Assembly: GCA_002917075.1 (NCBI GenBank)
Contig: NTMA01000087.1
Location: forward strand, 1 to 64,000
Length of the DNA: 64,000 nucleotides
Source: Hawksworthiomyces lignivorus
Taxonomy: Eukaryota > Ascomycota > Sordariomycetes > Ophiostomatales > Ophiostomataceae
Reading direction: 5' to 3'
Positions 37,116-48,100 of this stretch are shown here, piece after piece. Position 1 is the stretch's first letter; every line of letters starts with the position of its first letter. The position numbers and the translations under genes were made by a program. Under the pieces are notes generated by a model. It worked only from the letters and a program-made list of their open reading frames with translations, made no database searches and had not been told where the DNA came from.

Positions 37116-37188
37116 ATTGGCCAATAGGATTCGCGCGGGGAATGAGAGCAGGTCCAGCACTGTGGCTGACCAAGGCGCGACAGCCAAT
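37116..37188. promoter_or_regulatory. Pair of CCAAT boxes (candidate HAP/NF-Y sites)
   Basis: ATTGGCCAAT (37116-37125) presents CCAAT on both strands, and CCAATCA follows at 37184, 59 bp away. CCAATCA is the preferred site of the fungal HAP complex. They lie 1.5 kb upstream of the LRR gene, so the target is uncertain. Confidence 0.3.
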
Positions 37189-38643
37189 CAGATACATTTC
37201 TGTCGAGAACACGCCACACGACGAAGCTATCTTAGATACACGCAGTAAATGACTGCGTGCGGAAGGGAGGGACGAGAGGGATGGACCGTTTTCGTCAGTC
37301 ACGGCATTCGTGCCTGTTGCTTTCTTTTTTTGTTCCTTTTCTTACTGCATGTTGATAACGTGTCTCAGAAGTCTGAGGCGCTCTTTTTTGAAACTCCTCT
37401 CGCCCGATTAGATAACGCAAGAGGGCTCATCTTGCTCTTCTCTGCGTAATTCAACGTTGTTTATTTGTGTGGTGTGTTTTGCCCACTCACTGGTTCATCT
37501 CTTCCACCTAGCACGCCGCAGCAAAAATCACGCTATAATGACTTCTAGCTCCCCCTTCTACGGCCCCCACACCAAAAACTGGGCCGGTGCTAATACGACC
37601 AGCTGGCGACGTAACCGACGTAATAGGTGTAATAATCAGAACGATTCAGCACGCACACGCCCGCCATTATGCGTATCTTAATGGAGCTCTCTTACGTAGA
37701 GGTGGAGAGGTGGGCCTGAAAACAGCCGCCATCTCTAGCACTATCCTAAAATTCGCACATGCTAGACCGCCATCAAAGGGCCAAGAGGCAGGGAAACAGG
37801 ACGTATCGGAGGAAAAAGCGGTGCAGAGGATTAAAAATATAGAAATAAAAATAAAAATAAACATGGAGATAAACATAAAAAAAGAGGGCAAATTCAAGGG
37901 GTGATAGCGGCCACGCCGGCCTTTCTGTAGATGAGATCGAGATGCGTACCCATTGTGCCGTATTATTCGCTTCTCTCCTGCTCCGCTCCCTCATGTTTCT
38001 GCCTGCTTCTGATATCACGCCAGCTATTCATTTCTCTTATTCCGCAGTCCTCCTGCTATCATTTTTCTCTCCATCTCTTGCTTATGCCTGCTTCCCTTTT
38101 ATCTTAATCTTTGTTTTGATTTCGACATGGGGGAATCCAAGGGCCAAGGAATACGCAGTGGCAGAACAAAAAGCAGGACGGCTAATTTGGATCATCTCTA
38201 CCACAAGGGGTGGGTGAGTGGGCGGCAAATGAACAAAAAGTGCATTGTGTGTGAGTGGCCGTAAGTGAGTGTGTGTGAAATATGTGTGAGTGGGAATGAG
38301 AGTGTGAGTGTGTGTGGTGTGTCTTCGTATCATGCAGGCTTGCAAGAACCTCGTGCAACTAGAGGATGCTCTCTACCCGTATACGGCTGTACGTAGGACC
38401 CTGTCAGGAGCAGTGGTTACTCCGCACCCATTGCTGGAGGGGCACAGCAGAAAATGAAGCAATGCTCTCTCTCCAAAGTCCAAAAATTTGACAGATCCTC
38501 CGCATCTCGTCGCCATTATCGTACGAAAGTGTATACAGAAAAGAAAACACGTCACCCGTGACCAGGGCACAGAAATATTTTGTTTCATGGGGTGAGCGCT
38601 AGCGGCGTTCTTTTTTTCGCGCAGGTGGAACGAAAAGGATTAA

Positions 38644-38676
38644 GATTTGTGCTCCGTATGCGTACTCCGTACGGAG
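38644..38676. repeat. CTCCGTA/TACGGAG dispersed element with 12-bp palindrome
   Basis: Contains GTGCTCCGTATGCG followed by the perfect palindrome CTCCGTACGGAG (38665-38676). The 16-mer at 38644-38659 is repeated exactly at 50971-50986. Shorter copies of TACGGAGTAC or its complement occur at 23894, 51292, 61075 and 61344, all in non-coding DNA. Confidence 0.6.
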
Positions 38677-40345
38677 GACGTACGTATGTCTTCGTATCAC
38701 TTGTTCGTGCTATTTTGCGCCGTGAAAATAGCTTGCTGGAGCGTCCTTCTCCTTTTGTCTATTTTCGTGTCTTCCTTTCATTTCCCCTTTTCTTTACCCG
38801 TCTGTTGGCGTTCGACCCTGCGCTCGTGTTTCGAAACATCTTGGAACAGGGCAGAGGGAAGAAACAAGGCGGTGGAAGTTGGGTAGGAATCAGGATTAAG
38901 GCTCCCAGCACAAGACGCACTGTCGTAGCACTCTCAAGTATGTACAGTATGTACTAATAAAATCGACGTGCGCATGTGCAATTTACAAAACGGGCTTTCC
39001 TTAATGCAATAAGATCATCTGCTATAAACCGTTATCCCTTGCGCATGAGGAGGACAGAGAGCATCAGAGAGCACCAGAGAGCCAGTCAATGGTGCAGAGA
39101 CATGAGAGGCAAAGCAGCAGAACCAGAAACCATCGAAACCGTCAATCAGTGGACCGTAATATGGGAATTGTTGGCCAGAGGACGTGTCTATCATCGTCAA
39201 GTGGCGACGAAATAACTGGGCGCCAGCGTCCAAGAGTGTCCTGATTTTGGACACCAGCACTGCTTAGGCGCAGGCGTATTATTCCGTAGGTCTAAATCGG
39301 CTCTCTTGTTAGCTAGCGTTGCGGTGCCGTAGTGCGAAGGCGGACTTTCAGCCAAGCAGGCATCTCTTCGCTCCCAATTCGTACGAGTATACCGTACTTC
39401 TTAGCGGATGGGTCCCAGCGGCTCCGTCGAAACACGGCGGGTTTCAGATTGGGAGCCCCTTCTTGGCTCTTCCCTGTTCCCTTACCCTTTTGGTTCTTTA
39501 TTTGGATCCATCAGTCTTTTGTCAGCATAAGCATGTCTGTAATATGCAACTTCGCACATACGCATGTTCCCGGCAGTCCTCTCTCTCTGGTCTTTGGGCT
39601 TCGGGCTCCTACTCTGTGCATGTACACACTCGTTCTCTCTGATGCTCCCCTCGGGTCACTGTTTTGGGTCGCTAAATGCTTTTCCTCGCTCCCTTTCACT
39701 TTTACGCATCCCTCTTCTTTGGTTCTTTGCCTTCTTTGCCCATTCCCTGCGACATGAAAATGCATGTTGCTTTGAAAGCTTACTTGTCACACTCTGCCTC
39801 GCACCCAATCATCGGTTCTGGTGGCCCGCCGTTCCCTGGTTGTCGTGTGCACATCTGCATTTCGTTCTGTCTCTCTTCCGAATGCCCGCTCGTCTCGTTG
39901 GTTCGTTTGAAATGCCTGCAAGCATTCATTGGACGTCCACAGTCTTGGAAATGGTTTCTTTTCCTTTTTCATCACACTGCCTAGCATCGTCCATCTTTGT
40001 CTCACTGCAACGTTTTGGCCTTGTCCGCCTTTTTCAATCTTCCTGATCCGTGATCTTGTGGCAACATATCTCCAGCCTGCCAACGGCTATTGCCCGGTCT
40101 GCCTTTGCCTAATTCTTTTGCCTCTTTTTTTCTGTGTGTGTTTTGTGTACTTCGTATGTTTTCCTATCTCCGTGCGCCTCTGCACTGTTTCATGTGTTTG
40201 TTTCTCGGCGCGTCGGGTTCGCACCTTTTCCGTCGAAATAGACAAACAATATCTGTAGACAAGCATATTTGCTCTCGACAGAAATGCAATCTCGCGTCGT
40301 ATGCACACCAAGGCGCGGCACGCCAGACAAAATAATTGCAATGAA

Positions 40346-40373
40346 CCCCCCCCCCCCCCCCCCCCCCCCCCCC
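40346..40373 (+). repeat. Poly-C tract (C28)
   Basis: Twenty-eight consecutive C residues inside the pyrimidine-rich block of the LRR/STE11 interval. Non-coding; exact length may be affected by sequencing. Confidence 0.9.
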
Positions 40374-42007
40374 GCTCGCTGCTCAGACGTCTTAATGCCT
40401 CGTTTATTGCCTCCATCTCTCGTTCACGTCATCCGAGAAGACCACTGACTGCCGATCGTCCGTCGGCTACATCTTTCCTCCTTTCTGCGAGGCTTCCCTG
40501 CAGCAGCTTCCCGGCCCCCCCCCAATGCTTCTATCTGCCTCTCCGTGTTCTTCTGCCTCGCCATGCTTCTTCCAATGAACAGATCAATGGGATGTCGCGA
40601 CGAGGTTCCGTCTCTATCCGGTCTTCCTTGCCCCTCCCCTTCTCAGCCTGGTTCGCCCTGGCTCTCCTTGCACTTCTCGCTCCCAGATCGCCTCTTGATC
40701 TCCAGTCACATCGCTGCAATGAAGCTCTGCTGATGCACCGCAATCTATGCTGCTGTTTTCTCTCCGGAGCATCACTGCGTCTACGAGATAAAACGTCTGG
40801 TTAATGAGACCGACTCTTTCTCTCTCTCTCTCTGCGCGTGTGTGTGAAGTGTGCGGTCCTCCTTGCCGACATTTGTAAGTGTATTTTCCCCAAAATTCCT
40901 TTCGCCGAATTTCGCCTCGTAAAACCAACTTTCTGTGCCCCGTAAGCTCCTGCTCCGCAGCCAATGCAGCCACTGCAGCCACTATGTTTGGCCCTTGTGG
41001 TAGCACGCGGCAGCTAGATCGTTTCATGGTAGAGGCGCCCAATGGCGGGCTGCATGACGCTGCAACTCTTGGGATTTGCCAACCAGACAAACCGTTGCAT
41101 CCATGCAAACACCCTGTAGCGAAACAGCCATCACAACCGCCCAAAAATAAGCCTACCGAAGACGGACGCCCACACTATGTACTGTCCACAGTGGCGAGCA
41201 GCACCAATCCCACCAGAAAAAGCCCATTGAATCCATCGCAAAGACCATGCAGTGGTCCGTGCATCTCTGTATTGTTTCACACCAGCTGCCGCCCGGAGAG
41301 GAGGGAAAAACGAGGTAGATTCATTAGTGCGGGCTGGCAGGGGGGTCAAGCAGGCCAATGGAAAGACGAAGACCGCAATTTGCACGCAGAGAGCTCAGCA
41401 TTTCGTGTGTGCTATTTATGATTACTATTGTCATTGCGGATTTCGATGGCGGGCTGGCGGAGCATGGGAGAACAGCACCAGTATGAGTAGGCGAGAGCGA
41501 CAGGAGGAGAGAAGCAGGCGATGACTGTCTGCAATTCCCATTCTTCCATAGTATTCCGTACCTAGTCTACACCAAGCACTGCCCATCCACAACGACTGCG
41601 GTGCTCTTGCTCGGCGCCAATGTATGTAGTATTTTGCTCCATATTATTGCTCCATATGCACACGGATTCGTCTAATGTCTCTACGAAGGTAAGGTTGCTC
41701 TGCACGGGGGATTGCGAGGTTTTCCTAGGTACGCAAAGATAGCAGGATCATTGCAAGGCCCAGCCGTACATACCAGGGGAGCAAAGAAAATCGACAATTT
41801 CCAGGGCGCCTTTCGGTGGAAGAAAAAAGGCGCCACCGCCTCAGAGCCGCTGTTTCGACTGCTTATTTTGGTCTCGTCCAGAGCTGTTCCTGGCTGTGTT
41901 CCTCGGTACCTTCCCTCCGTAGCGTGGCGTACCTTGCCATCTTTCTTAGCGTAGTCCGTACGAGGTATTACGCCGCCCTGTTAGGGAAGGAACAGCGCGC
42001 TAAAATG

Positions 42008-43260
42008 TGAAGCAGTAGTGGCCCCCTTCCAAGATAGTAAAAAAAAAATTCCTCCCACACAAGTACAGAAGCAGGAGGCGCCAGTGAGAGAGTGACATAG
42101 GTAATAGCTTGCAGCATCAAATAGGGAAGGAGTAAGGGCGTTAAGCAAAAAATAGTACGGTTTTGGCTTGACGGACAAAGAAAGTCACATTTGGTCGGAC
42201 AACCAACGAAAACTCGCAGCCTCAACGTCTTCTCTTCTCCATCATCTCCAGTATCTCCACTTTCGTCTGCACCTCCTGTCTCCTTTTTCTCCAGTCTCTC
42301 GTCCTTCACTTTCCACTCCATCCTACTATCCTCCCCCCTGTTGGTAAAATCGACCTCAACTCCAGCACGTATTACGCCTTGCCTTCGCTGCTATTTTGTG
42401 GTCCTTGTCAGTCAAACTGGGTGCAACATCGCCATCATCTCTCAGCTTTGAGCACAGCTGTCCGGCCGTGTAACGCGCTTCTTTCCTTGTCCTCCTTTCA
42501 TTCCCGCCTCCCCTGGTCATATTTCTCTCGTCTCTTTTCACCGTCTTCTCAAACCGTCTCGCCGACCATTATTATCCGCGTATTCTACTTCTTTTTTTGT
42601 TGTCTTTCCCTGCTTGCTCCCTTTTCTCTGGATCAGCGATATCTTGCTGTTGTGGGTATTGGTGCTCTCCCGAGGTTGTTCAAGCTGTATCTCTTTCTTC
42701 ACACCCTCGTCAGATTTACCCCTGTTTCTGGTCCTTTATTCTTTTTTTTGCTCTACCCTGACCTGACTTATACCCTCCCACATATACACCCCCCTCCCTC
42801 TTATTCTCTCTATTCCCCCCTCTTCCTATTTGAAACCCGGTGCACCCACGCTTGCCCTGGCTTTTCACCGCGACTTCTTTTTTCCTCTTCTTTTCCTCAA
42901 CGAACGAACGAACGCCGCCCGGCCAGTCTGTGCCCTCAGACCACGATCTCGCGCGCCTGGTCTGACGTTCGCGTTTTTCTCTTTCTCTTCTTTATATCTG
43001 TTCATTTTTATTTGCTTTCGTTTTCGTCAAAGAGCCAAAGCGGCCTGGTCGCGTCGCGCACTCTCGGTTGCAGAACCCATATATTCGAACATACCCTTTA
43101 CTTCACGAGGACCGCCGGCGGCCAACAATCTACAAAACATTGGAAGAACTGCTCTTTCGACCAAGTGGCCTACCCCTGCCTCTCTCCTCGCACGAGGGAT
43201 ACTCAACCCCGACTTCTCGCCTTCCAGTTTTCTCACCCACCTCTCCTTACCTCTCCCACC
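42008..43260 (+). promoter_or_regulatory. ATG-free pyrimidine-rich STE11 5' leader/promoter
   Basis: No ATG trinucleotide occurs on the plus strand in these 1,253 nt; the last one before the gene is at 42005-42007 and the next is the STE11 start codon itself. From about 42,220 the strand is dominated by T and C. This is what a long 5' UTR purged of upstream starts would look like. Low A and G content lowers the expected ATG number, so part of the effect is compositional. Confidence 0.5.
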
Positions 43261-46152
43261 ATGGCGATGCTTGCAGCAAAATCGCCATTCCCGCCGTCTC
43301 TCGGCGGGCAGACGCCTTCTGGCCTCGTCAGCAGTGTGCAGACACCGTCCACCGCCTACCCAACAACTCGCCGAGTACTTCTTGCGCCAGCAGCCACAAA
43401 TCAGACCTTTGTCAGCCCGACCGAGTCGGAATTCTCGGACAGCGACAGCCCCGACTCCGTGAAGAACTGGGACGAAGACCGCGTGTGCGAATACCTCCGG
43501 AGCGTCAAGTGCGGCGAGTATGAGAAGATCTTCCGGAAAAATCACATCAACGGCGAGAACCTGTTGGAGATGGACAAAGAAGTGCTTAAGGAGATGGGCA
43601 TCGACAAGGTCGGCGATCGTGTTCGCCTGTTTCTCAGCATCAAGAAGCTGCGGACAAAAACCTACGCAAACCAGAAAAAGCGCAATAGGGTATGTTACAT
43701 TTAGCTTTCCCGAGCGCACGGGTCCTTTTTTTTTTTTTACTTTCTTTTGAGCATTTTGTATTTGCTTGCAGGCCCTCGTTCGTCATTCTCACACGTAAGA
43801 CAGGAATCCTTTGGCGGACTTGACATTCAGTACGTGCCTTCTGCTGGGTCACCTCGACCGCTCAACTCGGGCAGCAGCCGCTCGGCAATCCCCACGCCAT
43901 CCGCCAACAAGCGGTACTCGCGCCAGATGGACATGTCCTCCATAGCCCTCGAGAACATCGCAAACAAATCGTCCCGGCCGAACTCCCCGTTGCCGAGTGC
44001 TGAGCAGCTGCGCTCTACTCGCCCCAGCAGATACCCTACTCCGAACCCGACGTACCCTGGCGCGCCGACGTCTGCAAATGCCAACCGGCTCCCCACATCC
44101 CCCCCGGACTCTTCCCAGTCCAGCCGTCTGGTAGTGGCCCACACTCGAAACAATTCTAGTATGGATGGTTCTCTGATGGCTGCTCTACCACAGAACCAAG
44201 ATGTTATCCGCGTCATCTCTACCGGCGGTGTGACCAAGGTCGTCAAGATTGCCGACTGCAAAACCTGCGAAGAGGTCATGCGCGTCACGCTTCGCAAGTT
44301 CGCTCTCCGAGAAGATCACGAGCGGAACTACTGCTTCTGGTTTCTGACCGGCGTTGAGGCGGATCCACAAAAATGCATCCGTCTGAGTGACACCGAGCTG
44401 TGGCGCATCATCAAAGACCAGAAGCGGCCCGAGAGAAACCGCCTGATCCTCCGCCGCGTGCCTGCTGGCGAACCGGGCCAGTCGGAGCTGGAGAGAGCTG
44501 CTGCCATTGCCTCTCAAGAGCTGCAGCAAAGCCACAGCCAGAACGTAGACAAGCGAAGCCAGCTCAAGATTCAGAAGGTTCTAGGTGAGAGCTGGGATAA
44601 TCTGCAACAGAACCAGCCGCCCCTCTCTCCTGTTACGTACAACGACCGCGAGCGGAACGTGAACAACGCCGCTCGGGATCTCGAGCGCCCTGCGCCAACA
44701 GACACGCTTCGGGCGCCTGTCCGGAGAAAGGGACAGCTGAGACAGTTTGGTGGTCTCCGCCCGCCAAGCGAGCTCATCGCGTCAGATTTGACTACTTACT
44801 TCCCGGACCATCCCCGCGAGGACATTGACCGCACGGCTCGGTTGTCCATGAGACGGTCTGCACGCCTCAGCAAAGTCAATAGCCGACTCAGCGTAGCAAG
44901 CAACCTGAGCTTTGCGTCCAGCATCCAGGATGCGCCGCCCATTCCGACTATTGCTGACAGCTGGCTCAATGCCACAAGCCAGCTGGCTAAGATCCAGCCG
45001 CGGGACCAGCGCAGCATCCGAGTACCCCATGCCTTCCGCGATTCTATTGCCTCATCCATGCTCGACACCCTGCAGGAAGAGCAGTCGCCGATGGAGCCCA
45101 ACCGCAAGTCATATGTCTCATACGCCGACAGCGGCTCGGACACAGCTGCCGTGAGCATCACCGACCCGGATGGCAACCTCGTTCGCCACAGTTTCTACGA
45201 TGAGGCGACCGGATCCGGATCGAGCTCGCTCAAGGAGGTCAGCCAGGCTCTGGATGCCGATGGCGAAGGTGCCGACGAGGAGCTGCAGAGCTTCCTTGCT
45301 GGCGAGTCCTGGGAAGAGAGCAAGTGGATGAAAGGAGCCTTGATCGGCTCCGGCTCTTTCGGCTGCGTCTACCTCGCTCTGCACGCCGTGACGGGCGAGC
45401 TTCTGGCCGTCAAGCAAGTCGAGATGCCGTCGCCGGGCGCCAACAGCCAGACCGATGCCCGCAAAAAGAGCATGATCGAGGCCCTCAAGCGCGAAATCAG
45501 CCTTTTGCGCGACCTGCGCCATCCCAACATTGTGCAGTACCTGGGCTGCGGCTCATCGCAGGAGTTCCTCAACATTTTCCTTGAGTACGTTCCTGGTGGC
45601 TCTGTGCAGACCATGCTGAATTCGTATGGCGCGCTGCCTGAGCCGCTGGTGCGCAGTTTCGTCCGCCAGATCTTGCACGGCCTCTCCTACCTGCACGAGC
45701 GCGACATCATCCACCGGGACATCAAGGGCGCCAACATCCTCGTGGACAACAAGGGCACGATCAAGATTTCTGATTTCGGCATCTCCAAGAAGCTCGAGGC
45801 TACAAATATTCTGAATGGAGCGAACAACAACAAGCACCGTCCGTCGCTGCAGGGCTCCGTCTTCTGGATGGCACCCGAGGTGGTCAAGCAGACGAGCTAC
45901 ACGCGCAAGGCCGACATCTGGTCCCTCGGCTGCCTGGTTGTTGAGATGATGACTGGCACGCACCCGTTCCCTGACTGCAGCCAGCTGCAGGCAATCTTCA
46001 AGATCGGCGGAAGCAAGGCGGCGCCGACAATTCCTGAGCACGCCAGCGAGGAGGCCAAGCTCTTCCTCAGCCAGACCTTTGAGATCGATCACAACAAGCG
46101 TCCCAGCGCAGACGAGCTGCTTGCGAGCCCTTTCCTCGCCCCGATCACATAA
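43261..46152 (+). CDS. STE11: MAP kinase kinase kinase, STE11 type
   Basis: MAPKKK of the pheromone/invasive-growth (and often osmostress) cascade, orthologous to yeast Ste11 and the filamentous-fungal NRC-1/Mst11 kinases. Exons 43261-43689 and 43804-46152; 925 aa. SAM domain at about 71-135 (WDEDRVCEYL...KVGDRVRLFLSIKKL), which binds the Ste50-type adaptor. Ras-association-like domain at about 278-362. Protein kinase domain at about 650-923 with GSGSFG loop, catalytic HRD (about 779), DFG (about 801), APE and the STE11-typical GSVFWMAPEV. The first exon runs into exon 2 as NR-ESFGGLD only if the acceptor at 43803 is used; the stronger-looking CAG at 43771 would give a premature stop. ATGs at 43261 and 43267 are the first in frame. 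Confidence 0.96.
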
Positions 46153-48100
46153 GATGGTTTTGGGCATTCATTTCGATTTATGTCTTATTCATTTTTATTT
46201 TATTTTTTCTCTTTCACTTTTATGTTTTTCTCTACATTATCCAAACGAGATACGAGCGCCAGAATTCCGTCATTTTTCATCAGCATGCGTGGGGAGTTGG
46301 AATTTAATACACATCATACACCTATGCCAGCCATATGCACATATATACAGGGAAGACTACCATGATTTTTAAAGCTCTGTTACGCCTTTTTCCTATTTTT
46401 TTTTCTAGTATTTTGCAACAGTGGCACCTGGTTGGCATTGCGTCTAATGTGAAGACGAGGGGGAAGGGGGCAGCTGTGTTTGTTTGGGGCTCTATGTCTG
46501 CAAGCACAGTATTTGGTTTCCTTAAAGATAACGAGACTAGGTTGAAGATTCACTTCTACTCGTAGGGCGAGGACGTTGACACGTTCAAGCCATTTACTAT
46601 ACCTTTTAGAAACGAATGGACAAAATACCCTATTCTAGCAAACCCTAGTGCAACTCAAATAATAATAACATGATGGCAGAGACATGGTGCAAGACTGTTC
46701 AGCATTGGTTTTATTGGCCTTCCGCGTCCGTGTACCACATCCGTCTAGAACAACATGGTGCAGTGAGGGATATTTGACCTTGCATAGATTGAATGCAGGA
46801 ACAAAAAGTCGAAAACAATCCAATCTCCGGGACGGAAAAGAAATGCTGACCCATTTCCTTCGGTAATGGATTGCGGGAATGGAGAGCCCCTGAAGCAGCA
46901 ATGACTTTTGTCTCACTATCAATATGACATATATTGGCCTGCAGGAGGAATAATGTCTGAGGGACTAAAGACAATATTTAGAATGGAAGAACGGAAGACA
47001 GAGTGTGGAGATAAAAATAGAATATGAAAACCCAACGTACACCTTCTCGTGGGGAAGATGGTGGCAGCAATTTCCAATAGGCCCGTCTATTCGATCAGGC
47101 TTTAAGATGGACAAGAGAGATCTCCCGAAGGAAGAGCACTGCTATTCCAGAGTACAAATCAACATGTCAAATAAACGGCTCATAAATTAGGCACTCATTA
47201 ACCACGACTTCAGAGCTTTTCTTTCACTCTATATAGAAGCATGTGAAACAATGTAAGATAGCTGTATGATAAGAATAAATATCAGAATCTAAACTTTGCT
47301 TCTCCACAGGTACTCGATAATGCTGTTGTTTTCATGTGACAGAGTTACCAACTACTCCTATAAAGGAGTCTATGTAGTCTTTGGCCACTATTCGCAAGCA
47401 ATAAGCTGTAAATAAACTGCAAGCAGTCGCAGTAACCCTGTCAACTTAGTGACACGACAGTGTGGGAGACGTGAACTATGAGCAAATGCGGCATTTACAC
47501 TAAGATGTCTGTCGGAGCCTTCTGGCAAGTTCGCGCTGATGAGTATGCCCGATTCTCTTTTCTACGTGGTGGCTCTTCTCACGATGCAAATGCAACATAG
47601 TAGTACATATCAAAATAAGACACGATTCACATATTCCATGTACAAAAATGAAATATCATAGTGTTATATATATGTGTGTGTGTGTGTGTGTATGTAAATA
47701 GATCTCGAAGGTAGGACATTTCGAGATATAAAAAAAATCCAAGAGAAGTCGTTATGGAACTCCAAAACCAACACCTTTTCCTCCAATATGATCTCGTGTC
47801 GCTTTAATGGTATCAATGCACCACACCTTGCCTCATTTGCCTTCGCGAAATGGAAAAAGCCATTAAACACCCCAAACCGGCCCTGCCCCAGCTCATTCCT
47901 ATCGGTTGACGACCATCGCCGTCTTACCAACGTTGCCTATGCAGATGAACCCCCTGTGCAATGTAAAAACGCCTGCCTGACATGCAATATTTGCTGCACA
48001 TGAATCCGAACCCGAAAAAAAAAAGATAGAACAAGAAAAAGAACAAGAAAGCCTTGATTGAAATTACGGCTTCCTGGAGAGAGAAAGCTCTGCATGCACC
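46153..48100. other. Convergent intergenic region, STE11 / aspartic protease
   Basis: 1.95 kb, A/T-richer than the rest of the window (especially 46,160-47,750), with a TG dinucleotide repeat at 47673-47690. I see no gene; the short open frames carry no recognisable motif. It could be decayed DNA, but no transposon ends are visible. Confidence 0.55.
47673..47690. repeat. TG dinucleotide microsatellite
   Basis: Nine TG units preceded by TATATATA in A/T-rich intergenic DNA. Confidence 0.85.

Larger units (their letters stand above)
35611..43260. other. 7.65-kb divergent gene-free interval, LRR gene / STE11
   Basis: The longest gene-free stretch in the window. Next to the LRR gene it is purine-rich on the plus strand. 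Two CCAAT boxes lie at 37121 and 37184. GTGTGAGT-type repeats occur at 38240-38325, and a CTCCGTACGGAG palindrome at 38665. A pyrimidine-rich block spans about 39,470-40,830 and includes a C28 run; a mixed block follows; then comes the ATG-free pyrimidine-rich leader of STE11. The open frames here lack recognisable domains or coding bias. Confidence 0.6.

Noticed and set aside
39332..40258. Overlapping plus-strand open frames of 100-160 codons in the STE11 upstream interval
   Set aside because: Hydrophobic Phe/Leu/Ser/Cys-rich translations caused by T/C-rich DNA; no domain, no consistent splice structure.
42379..43260. An N-terminal extension of STE11 by 294 codons
   Set aside because: The frame is open but begins at TTG and contains no ATG; the translation is low-complexity Ser/Phe/Leu from pyrimidine-rich DNA.
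46153..48100. Pseudogene or RIP-degraded transposon in the A/T-rich interval
   Set aside because: Composition is suggestive, but no residual coding similarity, terminal repeats or target duplications are visible.
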